Assembly (NCBI GenBank): GCA_021845645.1
Contig: JAJZVM010000016.1
Span: 1 to 64,000 of the forward strand
DNA: 64,000 nucleotides
Direction: 5' to 3'
Source of the DNA: Bacillota bacterium
GTDB taxonomy: Bacteria > Bacillota_E > JAJZYS01 > JAJYTV01
The notes under the pieces are model-generated. The model saw nothing but the letters and a program-made list of their open reading frames with translations. It did not search any database and had not been told where the DNA came from. Shown here piece by piece: positions 38,137-46,577 of the stretch (positions are counted from its first letter, which is position 1; every line of letters starts with the position of its first letter). A program made the position numbers and the translations under genes.

Positions 38137-39549
38137 TCAGGCGAGCCGCAGCACCCTGAACGCCGTCTTGCCCGCCCTGCGCCTGCCGTGGTAGAGAACG
38201 ATGCCGTACAGGAGGTCCCTGGCCCCGAGGAACGCCGTGAGGGGCAGGGAGAACTCGGCGATGCGGCCCGTGAATTGCCAGCGGATGCCTGGGTCGCGCA
38301 TGAGGCGGTCCCCATCGCGGAGGGTCGGGTGAATGCCCGGCCCGATGTCGATGCGCCGGCGGATGTAGCCCTGCGGCAGTCCCGGCGAGAAGGCCATGAG
38401 AAAGCTGCTCAGGACGAGGTTCGCGGCCGGCAGGTCGCGCAGCGTGATGCGCGCCAGAAAGCGATCCTCGCTCGTCGCGGCGCGCACGTCCTGCACGAGG
38501 CTGCGCGCGCCGAGGAGATCCGCGAACAGCGTGCCCTGCGGGTCCTCGATGTCCGGCGTGACGCGAGACCACGGGCCGTCGAGCGGCCCCACCACGTGCG
38601 CCGGCACCAGGCCGAAGAGCTCGTTGCGGCGCGCAAAGGCATAGAGACGGTCCGACATGACCGCCATCTGCGTGCGGTAGAGCCGGATCGCGTCGGCCTT
38701 CGCCCGCACGGTGGAGGCGGTCAGGGCCTCGCGGTACCATGCGGTGCCGAGGCCCTGGAACTCCCAGGGCGGCAAGAGGGGCATCTCCGGGTGGTAGCCG
38801 AAGGGCAGCGGCCAGTCGCCCCAATGGACGAGATAGCTGAGGCGCGCCATCTCCGACACGAATGCGTGTCCCTCCTGGCGCAGGCGCTCGATCGCCGCGT
38901 CGGCGAAGGCCGCCATCGCCCAGTGGTCCGGGTGGACGTCGTTCGGGTGCGGCAGCACGCGGATCGCCGGCCTGATGCTGCGGATCGCCTCATAGATCGC
39001 CTGGAACTCGTTCTCGCCGGTATAGGCGATCCTGGGGTGGAGCGTGCCCTGGTACGGGTCTTCGGTGCGCCCCGTAAACCGCGAGCGGTAGGGCACACGC
39101 CAGTTGTGGAGGAACATGTGATCGGTTCCGCTGTCGGGGAAGCCGAGGAACTGGATCTGGCCGTCGGCGAGGCCGAGGCTCGAGACCGCCGTCCTCGACT
39201 CGTGCATGCGCCTTCGGCCAAGAATCAGGTAATCGGCCGGGGTGGGATCGGCCGTGAAGAACACGCGGTCTGCGTCGGCGGGGAATCCGTCGCCGCACGT
39301 CGCCACGAGCACATGCACGTCCGCTCCCTGGCCCAGGAGCTGGTGCCAGAAGCCGCCGCTCCCGAGCACCTCGTCGTCCGGATGCGGCGCGAGGATGAGG
39401 ATCGGCGACGTGGCACGGACGGGCAGGCGGTGGGAAGAGGCGCGGCCCGACGGCGCGAACAGGGGATCGGTGAGGAAGAAGCCTCCCGTGGCCAGAGCGA
39501 ACCCGCCAACTCCGATGGCGAGGAACTCACGGCGCGTCAGGTGGCGCAA
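38137..39549 (-). CDS. PIG-L/LmbE family deacetylase with Tat-like signal
   Basis: Zinc-dependent N-deacetylase family. 470 residues, longer than the usual ~250. The N-terminus LTRREFLAIGVGGFALATGG is a twin-arginine type signal (RR then F-L), predicting export of a folded metalloprotein. PHPDDE at 55-60 and HPNDVHPDH near 202-210 provide zinc ligands and the catalytic Asp. The C-terminal ~180 residues (from about 290) are a separate beta-rich domain of unknown role. TTG start at 39547-39549. Substrate unknown; could act on the secreted polysaccharide. Confidence 0.83.
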   Translation of the reverse strand: MRHLTRREFLAIGVGGFALATGGFFLTDPLFAPSGRASSHRLPVRATSPILILAPHPDDEVLGSGGFWHQLLGQGADVHVLVATCGDGFPADADRVFFTADPTPADYLILGRRRMHESRTAVSSLGLADGQIQFLGFPDSGTDHMFLHNWRVPYRSRFTGRTEDPYQGTLHPRIAYTGENEFQAIYEAIRSIRPAIRVLPHPNDVHPDHWAMAAFADAAIERLRQEGHAFVSEMARLSYLVHWGDWPLPFGYHPEMPLLPPWEFQGLGTAWYREALTASTVRAKADAIRLYRTQMAVMSDRLYAFARRNELFGLVPAHVVGPLDGPWSRVTPDIEDPQGTLFADLLGARSLVQDVRAATSEDRFLARITLRDLPAANLVLSSFLMAFSPGLPQGYIRRRIDIGPGIHPTLRDGDRLMRDPGIRWQFTGRIAEFSLPLTAFLGARDLLYGIVLYHGRRRAGKTAFRVLRLA

Positions 39550-39587
39550 AGCGGCCCGCCCCGCTCTCTTGCGATGATGGCAGGGCG

Positions 39588-39616
39588 ATTATAGCAGATC
39601 GTCCGCGCGCGCAACC
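39588..39616 (-). promoter_or_regulatory. possible promoter of the PIG-L gene
   Basis: Perfect TATAAT at 39588-39593 (minus) overlapping the galU stop; the best upstream partner is GGTTGC at 17 bp (39611-39616), which is weak. Confidence 0.45.
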
Positions 39617-40467
39617 TCGGCCAGAAAGGCCCGAACGCCGGGCTCCAGGTCGGGGCGCCGAAGCGCAAAGCCGATCTGGGCACGCAGGAGGCCGAGCGGC
39701 TCGCCGATGTCGAAGCGCTCGCCGCTCAGCATCACCGCGTAGAGCGGACGTGAGCGGCAGAGGGCCCTGAGGGCGTCCGTCAATTGGATCTCGCCGCCGG
39801 CTCCCGGCGGTGTGCGGTTGAGGTGACCGAAGATCTCGGGCGGCAGGACGTATCGTCCGACGACGCCGAGGCGCGAGGGCGCGTCCTCCGCCTTTGGCTT
39901 CTCCACCATGTCGATGACGCGGAAGACGCCCGGCTGCACCTCCTCGCCCGCCGCGACCACGCCATAGCGGCTGATGTCGGCGTCGGGCACCTGAACCACG
40001 GCGACCACCGGCGCGTCGAGCTGCTGCGCGACGCGAATGAGCTGCGCCAGGGCAGGCTCGGGGCTGAGGTAGAGGTCGTCCGGCAAGAGCACGGCGAAAT
40101 CCTCCTGGTCGATGTGGCGCTCGGCGCAGGCGATCGCATGGCCGAGCCCCCGCGGCGTCCCCTGGCGCACGTAGAAGACCTGCAGGCGGTCGAGCAGCTG
40201 CTGCAGCTCGCCCAGGCGCGGGTTGCCGGTCTCCTCGAGGAGGCGTTCGAGCTCGATGGCGCGGTCGAAGTGGTCTTCGATGGCGCGCTTGCCGCGGCCC
40301 GTGACGATGAGCAGGTCGCGGATGCCGCAGGCGTCCACCTCTTCGGCGATGTAGTGGATGGCGGGCCGGTCGACGACCGGCAGCATCTCCTTGGGTTGGG
40401 CCTTGGTGGCCGGCAGGAAGCGGGTGCCAAGTCCAGCGGCGGGAACAACGGCCTTCGCAACGCGCAT
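39589..40467 (-). CDS. galU: UTP-glucose-1-phosphate uridylyltransferase
   Basis: Makes UDP-glucose, the donor for wall polymers, glycolipids and, here, probably trehalose-6-phosphate synthesis. 292 residues. The nucleotide-binding motif GLGTRFLPATKAQPKEMLP spans 12-30; VVGRYVLPPEIF, GEIQLTDAL and GERFDIG follow in the family order. ATG 40465-40467 has AGGAGGAA 4-5 nt upstream. The leader holds an AT-rich imperfect palindrome. Confidence 0.95.
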   Translation of the reverse strand: MRVAKAVVPAAGLGTRFLPATKAQPKEMLPVVDRPAIHYIAEEVDACGIRDLLIVTGRGKRAIEDHFDRAIELERLLEETGNPRLGELQQLLDRLQVFYVRQGTPRGLGHAIACAERHIDQEDFAVLLPDDLYLSPEPALAQLIRVAQQLDAPVVAVVQVPDADISRYGVVAAGEEVQPGVFRVIDMVEKPKAEDAPSRLGVVGRYVLPPEIFGHLNRTPPGAGGEIQLTDALRALCRSRPLYAVMLSGERFDIGEPLGLLRAQIGFALRRPDLEPGVRAFLAEVARADDLL

Positions 40468-40495
40468 GCGTTCCTCCTGAAGCTTTGGTGACGAG

Positions 40496-40529
40496 GGGTT
40501 TAACTGTATTAGCTATTGTATTTTAACCC
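40496..40529. promoter_or_regulatory. AT-rich 34-bp imperfect palindrome in the galU promoter region
   Basis: Arms begin GGGTTTAAC and end TTTTAACCC around a TAGCTA centre; 12 of 17 positions pair, plus two G-T. It stands out sharply in GC-rich surroundings. It contains possible -10 hexamers on the minus strand (TACAAT, TAATAC), so it may be promoter and operator together. Confidence 0.5.
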
Positions 40530-40545
40530 ATTCCGGGGCGCGTGC

Positions 40546-41079
40546 CTAACGCCAAATCCATCCGGCCACCAGGATCGCCGCGACGTAGCCGATGGCGTCC
40601 ACGCTGAGGCAGAGCGGCAGGGCGTAGCGCGAGCGCCTGACCCCTACCGATCCCAGGTAGACGGTAAGCACGTAGAGCGTGGTTTCCGACGATCCCTGGA
40701 TCGTCGAGACGAGATGCCCGATGAAGCTGTCGGGCCCGTGCTGGTGCAGAAGGGATAGCACGAGCCCCGCCGACGCGGAGCCGGAGAGCGGTCGCACAAG
40801 CAGGAGCGGCAGGAGCGCCGCCGGCACCCCGAGCGGACGGAGGACGGGCGCCAGGGCTGAGCTCAGGATCTCAAGGGCCCCGCTCATGCGGAAGGCGGCG
40901 ACCGCGACGTAGATGGCCAGAAGATAGGGAAAGAGGCTGAGCGAGAGCTGCAACCCCTCGCGTGCGCCAGCGACAAACTCGGCGATCAGGTCCACGCGAC
41001 GCCAGAGGCCATGCAGCAGCACCGCCGCCACGAACAGGGGCACGAGCCAGCCCGCAAGGCTGCCGAGCGCCTGGATCAT
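40546..41079 (-). CDS. spmB: Spore maturation protein B
   Basis: Membrane protein needed for spore core dehydration in Bacillus. 177 residues, about five transmembrane helices. Family-typical stretches: VAAFRMSGALEILSSALAPV, PLSGSASAGLV, and IQGSSETTLYVLTVYLGSVG. ATGA overlap with spmA upstream. Followed by galU 78 bp on. Confidence 0.92.
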   Translation of the reverse strand: MIQALGSLAGWLVPLFVAAVLLHGLWRRVDLIAEFVAGAREGLQLSLSLFPYLLAIYVAVAAFRMSGALEILSSALAPVLRPLGVPAALLPLLLVRPLSGSASAGLVLSLLHQHGPDSFIGHLVSTIQGSSETTLYVLTVYLGSVGVRRSRYALPLCLSVDAIGYVAAILVAGWIWR

Positions 41080-41663
41080 GCGCTCGAGCGGGACAGCCTG
41101 CGAAATGCCCCATGCAGCACCAGGGCCGAGACGAAGGCTATGCCCGTCACGATCGTGGAGGCGACGGCGGTGCCGGCCGGATCGAGCGAGCCTGCCGCTG
41201 CCCGCATGGCGATCGTCCCCGCCGGCAGGAGGTTCAAGGCGGCGGAGTTGAGCACGAGGAACAGGATCATCTCGTCCGACGCGGTTCCCTTGTCCCCCGC
41301 CCCTCCGGCCAGCTCCCGCATCGCCTTGAGCCCGAATGGCGTGGCGGCCGAGCCGAGGCCGAGCGCGTTGGCGGCCAGGTTCATGGCCATCAGCGCAAAG
41401 GCGGGGTGTCCGTCCGGGAGCCGACGGAACAGGCGGTGGAGCAGCGGCAGAAGCGGCCGCGCCAGGGAGGCGAGAAGGCCGCTCTTCTCGGCGATGCGGC
41501 TCAGGCCGAACCAGAACGCGGTCACCGCCGCCAGGTCAATCCCGAGCTTGGCCGCCTGCATGGCCTGCGTGAAGAGGCCCGAGCCCAGGCTGTCGATCGT
41601 ACCGCGCGCACCGCCCACGCCCAGGGCGACCAGCATCAGCAAGGCCCAGACAGCGTTCAGCAT
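41076..41663 (-). CDS. spmA: Spore maturation protein A
   Basis: Partner of SpmB. 195 residues from ATG 41661-41663 (MLNAVWALLMLV), with GGGGGT upstream; a longer frame exists but has no ribosome site. Typical segments: KLGIDLAAVTAFWFGLSRIAEK..., NLAANALGLGSAATPFGLKAM and LVLNSAALNLLPAGTIA (nucleoside-recognition/gate domain). Supports an endospore-forming host. Confidence 0.92.
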   Translation of the reverse strand: MLNAVWALLMLVALGVGGARGTIDSLGSGLFTQAMQAAKLGIDLAAVTAFWFGLSRIAEKSGLLASLARPLLPLLHRLFRRLPDGHPAFALMAMNLAANALGLGSAATPFGLKAMRELAGGAGDKGTASDEMILFLVLNSAALNLLPAGTIAMRAAAGSLDPAGTAVASTIVTGIAFVSALVLHGAFRRLSRSSA

Positions 41664-41773
41664 CCGGCTACCCCCTGTCCTGGTTCTATGGCACCTCGGC
41701 ACAGGGAAGACCAGGCCCGCGCAGAGCCGCATATGCTGACTTCGGCCCTACTCACGCCAAGGGGGACGTCACG

Positions 41774-42139
41774 GTGCTCTACGCTGTTCTCCGCTCGAAG
41801 ATCCACAGGGCGCGCGTCACCGAGGCCCAGCTCGACTACCAGGGCAGTCTCTCGCTGGACGAGAGGCTGATGGCGGCCGCCGATCTCAAGGAGCACGACT
41901 GGGTCCAGATCACGTCGATGGCGAACGGCACGCGCTGGCAGACCTACGTGCTGGCGGCACCGGCCGGCAGCGGCACGGTGCGGGCGAACGGGGCGGCCGC
42001 CCGGCACTTCGCACCGGGCGACGAGGTGATCATCCTGGCGTTCGGCTATGTCACAGCGGAGGAGCGCGCGCATGTCGCTCCACGCCTGGTCCACGTCGAT
42101 GGGGACAATCGGCCCGTGGTGCCTACAGGAGACGCATAG
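41774..42139 (+). CDS. panD: Aspartate 1-decarboxylase proenzyme
   Basis: Pyruvoyl enzyme that makes beta-alanine for pantothenate/CoA. 121 residues. Self-cleavage site Gly24-Ser25 in LDYQGSLSLD yields the pyruvoyl group; Lys9, ANGTRWQTYVL, and the NGAAARHFAPGDEVIILAFG segment complete the fold. GTG start at 41774 with GGGGG 9 nt upstream. panB and panC are not nearby. Confidence 0.95.
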   Translation: MLYAVLRSKIHRARVTEAQLDYQGSLSLDERLMAAADLKEHDWVQITSMANGTRWQTYVLAAPAGSGTVRANGAAARHFAPGDEVIILAFGYVTAEERAHVAPRLVHVDGDNRPVVPTGDA

Positions 42140-42187
42140 GCGCAGGTGGAAGATCCGGTGTAGCGTATGCCGAAGGGAGCTTTCTCT

Positions 42188-43297
42188 TTGCAATTGCTAC
42201 AGGTGGAGATCTTTGCTCTGCGCATGCGGCTGAGGCACCCGTTCGAGACCAGCTTCGGCCGCGAAGATGACCGCGAGTTCCTGCTGGTGCGCGCCGAGAC
42301 CGCCGACCATGTCGGCTGGGGCGAGGTCACCGTCTCCCGTGACCCCTTCTACTCCTATGAGACGGTGGCTACGGCGCAGTCCGTGCTGCACGACTATCTG
42401 GTGCCGTGGGCGATCGAGAAGCCGATCTCACACCCGGACGATCTCGTCAGGCGCTTCATGCAGGTGCGCGGCCATCAGATGGCAAAGGCCGGCTTCGAAG
42501 GAGCCATCTGGGATATCCACGCCCAGGAGCTCGGCCTGCCGCTCGCGCGCGCCCTGGGCGGCACGCGGCAGGAGATCGAGGTAGGAATCTCGATCGGCAT
42601 CGAGCCCACGGAGGAGCTTCTGCTGAAGCAGGTGGAACGCTTCCTGGGCGAGGGGTACCGGCGCTTCAAGGTCAAGATCAAGCCCGGGCTGGACTACGAC
42701 CGCCTGAAGGCGGTGCGCAGGGAGTTCGGCGCGATCCCGATGATGGCCGACGCGAACTCCGCGTACACCCTCGAGGACCTGCCGCTCCTGCAGCGCCTCG
42801 ACGAGCTCGACCTGATGATGATCGAGCAGCCGCTGTCCTATGACGACATCATCGACCACGCGACGCTGCAGCGGCAGCTGAGGACGCCGATCTGCCTGGA
42901 CGAGAGCATCCACGGCCCGGACGACCTGCGAAAGGCCATCGCGCTCGGCTCCGGTCGCATCCTGAACGTCAAGATCGGCCGTCTCGGCGGGCTGACCCAG
43001 TCGGTGCGAAGCCACGACCTGTGCCGGGCAGCCGGTTGGCCCGTCTGGTGTGGCGGCATGCTGGAGTCCGGGGTCGGGCGGCTGCACAACGTCGCCATCA
43101 CCACCCTGCCCGGCTTCACGCTGCCCGGCGATACCGCCGCCAGCAGCCGCTACTGGCAGGAGGACATCATCGAACCCGAGGTGACGGTGTCCGCGCAGGG
43201 CACCATACGGGTGCCGGACGCTCCCGGCATCGGACACCAGGTGCGCGAGGACCTGGTCCGATCCCTCGCCCACGCGCACTGGGCCTTGCGCAGCTAG
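42188..43297 (+). CDS. menC: o-Succinylbenzoate synthase / N-acylamino acid racemase (enolase superfamily)
   Basis: 369 residues. Starts at TTG 42188, 8 nt after AAGGGAG; the ATG 42167 has no ribosome site. Catalytic and metal residues: KVK with Lys161/Lys163, Asp188 (MADAN), Glu213 (MIEQP), Asp238 (LDESI), Lys262 (NVKIGRLGG), and the GGMLESGVGRLHN segment of the OSBS/NSAR group. In the menaquinone route it makes o-succinylbenzoate; many Gram-positive members are instead, or also, N-succinylamino acid racemases. No other men gene is adjacent, so the true role is open. Confidence 0.85.
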   Translation: MQLLQVEIFALRMRLRHPFETSFGREDDREFLLVRAETADHVGWGEVTVSRDPFYSYETVATAQSVLHDYLVPWAIEKPISHPDDLVRRFMQVRGHQMAKAGFEGAIWDIHAQELGLPLARALGGTRQEIEVGISIGIEPTEELLLKQVERFLGEGYRRFKVKIKPGLDYDRLKAVRREFGAIPMMADANSAYTLEDLPLLQRLDELDLMMIEQPLSYDDIIDHATLQRQLRTPICLDESIHGPDDLRKAIALGSGRILNVKIGRLGGLTQSVRSHDLCRAAGWPVWCGGMLESGVGRLHNVAITTLPGFTLPGDTAASSRYWQEDIIEPEVTVSAQGTIRVPDAPGIGHQVREDLVRSLAHAHWALRS

Positions 43298-43924
43298 ATG
43301 GCCAAATCCGGCAGGGAGGGCCAGGCGGAACGCCAGGAGGCGCTCCTCGCTGCGGCGGCAGGCGTCTTCGCGCAGCGGGGATACCATGCGGCGACCGTCG
43401 CTGAAATCGCCAAGAGCGCGCATGTGGCGACCGGCACGTTCTACCTTTACTTCCCCTCCAAGGAGCAGTGCTTCGGCCAGCTCGTGGCCCGCTTCTACGA
43501 GACGGTGCTGCGGGAAGTGCGACAGGAGCGGCGCGGCGCCGCGAGCGTGCTCGTCAAGCTGGACCGGTCGGTAGAGGCCGTGCTGCAGTGCTTCCGCCAC
43601 GAGCGTGACCTCGCCTCGATCGTTCTGCTGCAGGCCTTTGGAGCCAGCAAGGCGCTGCAGGTGCGACTCGACGCGATCGAGGCCGAACTGTTGCAGCTGC
43701 TCGCGACCGACCTCGCCGAAGCTGCGGGCGAGGGGCTCATCCCGCCAGGCGACGCGTCCCTGCGTGCGCACCTCGTCCTGGGCGCCATGCGTCAGGCACT
43801 CGTCTACGGGCTGCATCAGGCAGTCCCAGCCGGCGGCGCGGACATGGAGGTCCGCAGGTTCCTGCTCCGGGCGGTCGGCGGTCAAGCGGGAACTGTTGAG
43901 GAACAGGGGCCCGCCACGTCATAG
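43298..43924 (+). CDS. TetR family transcriptional regulator
   Basis: 208 residues. N-terminal TetR helix-turn-helix: EALLAAAAGVFAQRGYHAAT, VAEIAKSAHVATGTFYLYFPSKEQCF (recognition helix around 40-58). The C-terminal ligand domain is all-helical with no recognisable ligand signature. The ATG follows the menC stop codon with no gap, so it is cotranscribed with menC and probably regulates that operon or a nearby transporter. Usually a ligand-responsive repressor. Confidence 0.9.
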   Translation: MAKSGREGQAERQEALLAAAAGVFAQRGYHAATVAEIAKSAHVATGTFYLYFPSKEQCFGQLVARFYETVLREVRQERRGAASVLVKLDRSVEAVLQCFRHERDLASIVLLQAFGASKALQVRLDAIEAELLQLLATDLAEAAGEGLIPPGDASLRAHLVLGAMRQALVYGLHQAVPAGGADMEVRRFLLRAVGGQAGTVEEQGPATS

Positions 43925-43961
43925 GTAGTGCGGCCCTTGCCGCCCAACTGGAGGTGTTCTG

Positions 43962-45605
43962 TTGCGCCGCCTTGCGATCCTAGCATCCCTCGCGGGCCTG
44001 CTGCTGACCTTCGGCGGAGCGGCGCACGCCGCCTCTTCGGCGCCGAAGGCGCTGCCCCTGCTGCGCGTAGGGGTGGTGGGCACGCTCGGCAGCCTCAACC
44101 CGGTGGTCTATAGCAGCCAGGCGGCTGCGGACATCCTCGGGGCGACGTCGGACGGGCTCATGAGCTACCGTCCGTCGACCAGCGGCGGTCGCCTGCACTA
44201 TGTCTGGCGGCCCGACCTGCTCGTGGCGCCGCCGCGCATCAGCATCCAGGGGACTACCGGCCCGACCGCCGACGTGACCCTTACCTACCGTCTGCGCCGC
44301 GGGCTGCGCTGGTCGGACGGCAAACCCCTGACCTCGCAGGACATCCGCTTCACCTGGCAGGCGATCATGGCGCCTGGGAACGGCGCCTACCAGGCAGGCT
44401 ACAACCAGATCACGTCGATCGACACCCCGAACCGCCTGACGGCCGTCGTGCACATGCACGGTACCTTCGCGGCGTGGCAGACCCTCTTCTCGTCGCTCCT
44501 GCCTTGGCACACGCTGCACACCCGCCTCACGAGCATCGCCACGGACACGGCCTACAACGACCATCCGCTGGCGACGGGGCCGTACGCGGTCCACAGCTAT
44601 TCCGGCTCCACGGTCTCGCTGGCCCCGAACCCCTATTACAGCGGCCAGGACGGGCCGCGCCCCGCCTTCAAGGAGATCGTCGTTTCCGCGTTCAGCCACC
44701 AGTCGGACCTCGTCGCCGCGCTGAAGAAGCATGAGGTGGGCCTCGGCGACCTCATGGCGCTCAGCACCCCGGCAGTCCATGCGCTGCGCGCTCAGCATCT
44801 CACCGTCCAGAGTGTGCCGAGCACCGTCTTCGAGCAGTTCACCTTCAACCTGAGCGACCCTATCGTCGGCGATCTGAGCGTCCGGCGCGCCTTCTACCTT
44901 GGGCTGAGCCGCCAGGCGATGGCCGCTCAGATCTCTGGAGGGCGCTGGCAGGTCGCGACGTCGGACCAGCCGCCGTGGAGCTGGGCGTTCAACCCCAAGG
45001 TGCCGGTGGTGCACCAGGATATCGCCCGGGCGCGCAGCATCCTCGTGCACGACGGCTGGCAGATCGGCAAGGACGGTTATTTCCAGAAGAACGGGCAGGA
45101 GCTCGTGCTCGACGTCTCGCTCACCCACACCCCTCTACACCAGGCGATCATGAAGCTCGTGATCAGCCAGGAGGCGAAGGCGGGCATCCGCGTCCTGCCG
45201 GTGTACTTCTCGACGCAGGCTCTGTTCGGTCCGAACGGAATGTTCGCCCAGGGCACCTTCCAGGTCGGCGAGTTCGGACTGATGGACAACCTCGACCCCG
45301 ACGACGCGGCGATCTGGAACTCGAACCTCGGCAGCCCCTACCACCAGGGAGACGACTTCTCGAACTACCAGAATCCCTTGGTGAATGCCTGGACAGCCGA
45401 CGCCCTAAACCAGATGAACCCGGCACTGCGCGCGCAGGACTACCGGCAGGTGCAGATGCAGCTCTACCTGGATCTGCCGATGGTGCCGCTCTTCTACGCA
45501 TCCACCGAAGCGGCTTACGATCCGCAGCAGGTGGGACACGTCTCGGTGAGCGCCTTCAATGGCGCGCTCTGGAGCGCAAATACCTGGCGGCCAGCCATGC
45601 GGTAG
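43962..45605 (+). CDS. ABC transporter substrate-binding protein, family 5 (peptide/nickel type)
   Basis: 547 residues from TTG 43962, 5 nt after GGAGGTG. Signal peptide 1-24 (LLLTFGGAAHAAS; no lipobox cysteine), then the SBP_bac_5 fold: LNPVVYSSQAAADILGATSDGLM, LRRGLRWSDGKPLTSQDIRFTWQ, DLSVRRAFYLGLSRQAM. Expected to bind peptides or similar oligomers outside the membrane. No permease or ATPase genes are adjacent, so it must share a transporter encoded elsewhere. It follows the menC-tetR pair in the same direction. Confidence 0.88.
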   Translation: MRRLAILASLAGLLLTFGGAAHAASSAPKALPLLRVGVVGTLGSLNPVVYSSQAAADILGATSDGLMSYRPSTSGGRLHYVWRPDLLVAPPRISIQGTTGPTADVTLTYRLRRGLRWSDGKPLTSQDIRFTWQAIMAPGNGAYQAGYNQITSIDTPNRLTAVVHMHGTFAAWQTLFSSLLPWHTLHTRLTSIATDTAYNDHPLATGPYAVHSYSGSTVSLAPNPYYSGQDGPRPAFKEIVVSAFSHQSDLVAALKKHEVGLGDLMALSTPAVHALRAQHLTVQSVPSTVFEQFTFNLSDPIVGDLSVRRAFYLGLSRQAMAAQISGGRWQVATSDQPPWSWAFNPKVPVVHQDIARARSILVHDGWQIGKDGYFQKNGQELVLDVSLTHTPLHQAIMKLVISQEAKAGIRVLPVYFSTQALFGPNGMFAQGTFQVGEFGLMDNLDPDDAAIWNSNLGSPYHQGDDFSNYQNPLVNAWTADALNQMNPALRAQDYRQVQMQLYLDLPMVPLFYASTEAAYDPQQVGHVSVSAFNGALWSANTWRPAMR

Positions 45606-45670
45606 GCAGATCCGCGACCATGTCCCGAATGGTCATAAGGACACCGCGACCTCGCCGTTGGTGGTAGCAT

Positions 45671-46255
45671 ATGCTGCAAAGGCGAGGGTCACTTGGCATC
45701 GCCATCTGCTCCATTTGGCAGCCTCGCCATGGTGCGCAGGAAGGGAAGGAGTCCGGATCCGCCCGGACGCTGCCTACGACGTCAGCAGAGCACTTCCACC
45801 GACTCATGGCCAGCTGGGCAACCGGCGTGACGGTCGTCACCAGTCTCGGTCCGCGCGGACCGCACGGCATGACGGCGAACGCCTTTCTCTCGGTATCGCT
45901 CGACCCCCCCCTCGTGCTGGTTTCGATCGGTCGCGAGAACGACTCCCACGCCATCATCCGGGACTCGCGGCGCTACGCCGTCTCGCTCCTGGCTGCCGGC
46001 CAGGAGCGGCTGTCGATGCATTTCGCCCAGCGCTTCAAGGACCCGGCCCAGGCGCTCGAGGGCATCGACTGGACGCCGAGCCCCGGCGGCCTGCCTTGGC
46101 TCGACGGCGCCATCGGACACATGGAGTGCGAGGTGCAGGACGCCCTCCCTGCCCAGGACCACACGCTGTTCCTGGGCAGGGTGCTCCACCTCGACAGCCC
46201 GACCGCGGACCTGCCGCTCCTCTACTTCCGCTCGCGCTACGCGAGCATCGGCTGA
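45671..46255 (+). CDS. Flavin reductase-like domain protein
   Basis: 194 residues as drawn; the conserved domain begins at about residue 40 (SAEHFHRLMASWATGVTVVTS). Typical flavin reductase (FMN-binding split barrel) features: GPHGMTANAFLSVSLDPPLVLVSI, INRKS-like GRENDSHAII, FAQRFKDP, and DHTLFLGRVL. Supplies reduced flavin to a monooxygenase or acts as a NADH:FMN reductase. The start is uncertain: an AAGGGAAGGAG site lies at 45741 but is not followed by a proper in-frame start codon, so the true N-terminus may be shorter. Confidence 0.82.
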   Translation: MLQRRGSLGIAICSIWQPRHGAQEGKESGSARTLPTTSAEHFHRLMASWATGVTVVTSLGPRGPHGMTANAFLSVSLDPPLVLVSIGRENDSHAIIRDSRRYAVSLLAAGQERLSMHFAQRFKDPAQALEGIDWTPSPGGLPWLDGAIGHMECEVQDALPAQDHTLFLGRVLHLDSPTADLPLLYFRSRYASIG

Positions 46256-46301
46256 CGGGAGGCGGCTGCGCCACTTTGCCTGCCAAGTGCGCCGGGTGCT
46301 G

Positions 46302-46577
46302 TCAGCCTCCCGACACCGCGCGCAGCAGCCAGACCTCGTCACCATCGCGCAGCGGGGCGGACATCGGCTGCTCACGCCCGATTAGCCGCTCGCCGACGAA
46401 GACATTGAGATGCGGGCGCAGCGCGCCGCCCGCCTGCAGGATCCGTCGCAGCAAGCCAGGTGCTGCGGCGTCGACCGCCTCGAGCAGGTCGCCCAGGCTT
46501 TGCCGGCTCTCATGGTACGAGTGCGGCGCGATGCCGACCTCCCGCGCCAGATCCTCGGGCAGGTGCAAGGTGATCAT
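46302..46577 (-). CDS. MoaD/ThiS-type ubiquitin-like small protein with C-terminal Gly-Gly
   Basis: 91 residues of beta-grasp type. The sequence ends AVSGG, the di-glycine tail needed for adenylation and thiocarboxylate or conjugate formation; HLNVFVGERLIG and PLRDGDEVWLLRAVSGG match the MoaD/ThiS fold. The start overlaps the propeller gene's stop as ATGA, so the two are translationally coupled. No moaE, thiG, thiF or E1-like gene lies near. A sulfur-carrier role or protein modifier is inferred; partner unknown. Confidence 0.85.
   Translation of the reverse strand: MITLHLPEDLAREVGIAPHSYHESRQSLGDLLEAVDAAAPGLLRRILQAGGALRPHLNVFVGERLIGREQPMSAPLRDGDEVWLLRAVSGG

Noticed and set aside
46256..46312. 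Weak inverted repeat between the flavin reductase and the MoaD-like gene as a terminator.
   Set aside because: Arms are interrupted and far apart; no T run, so not listed as a feature.
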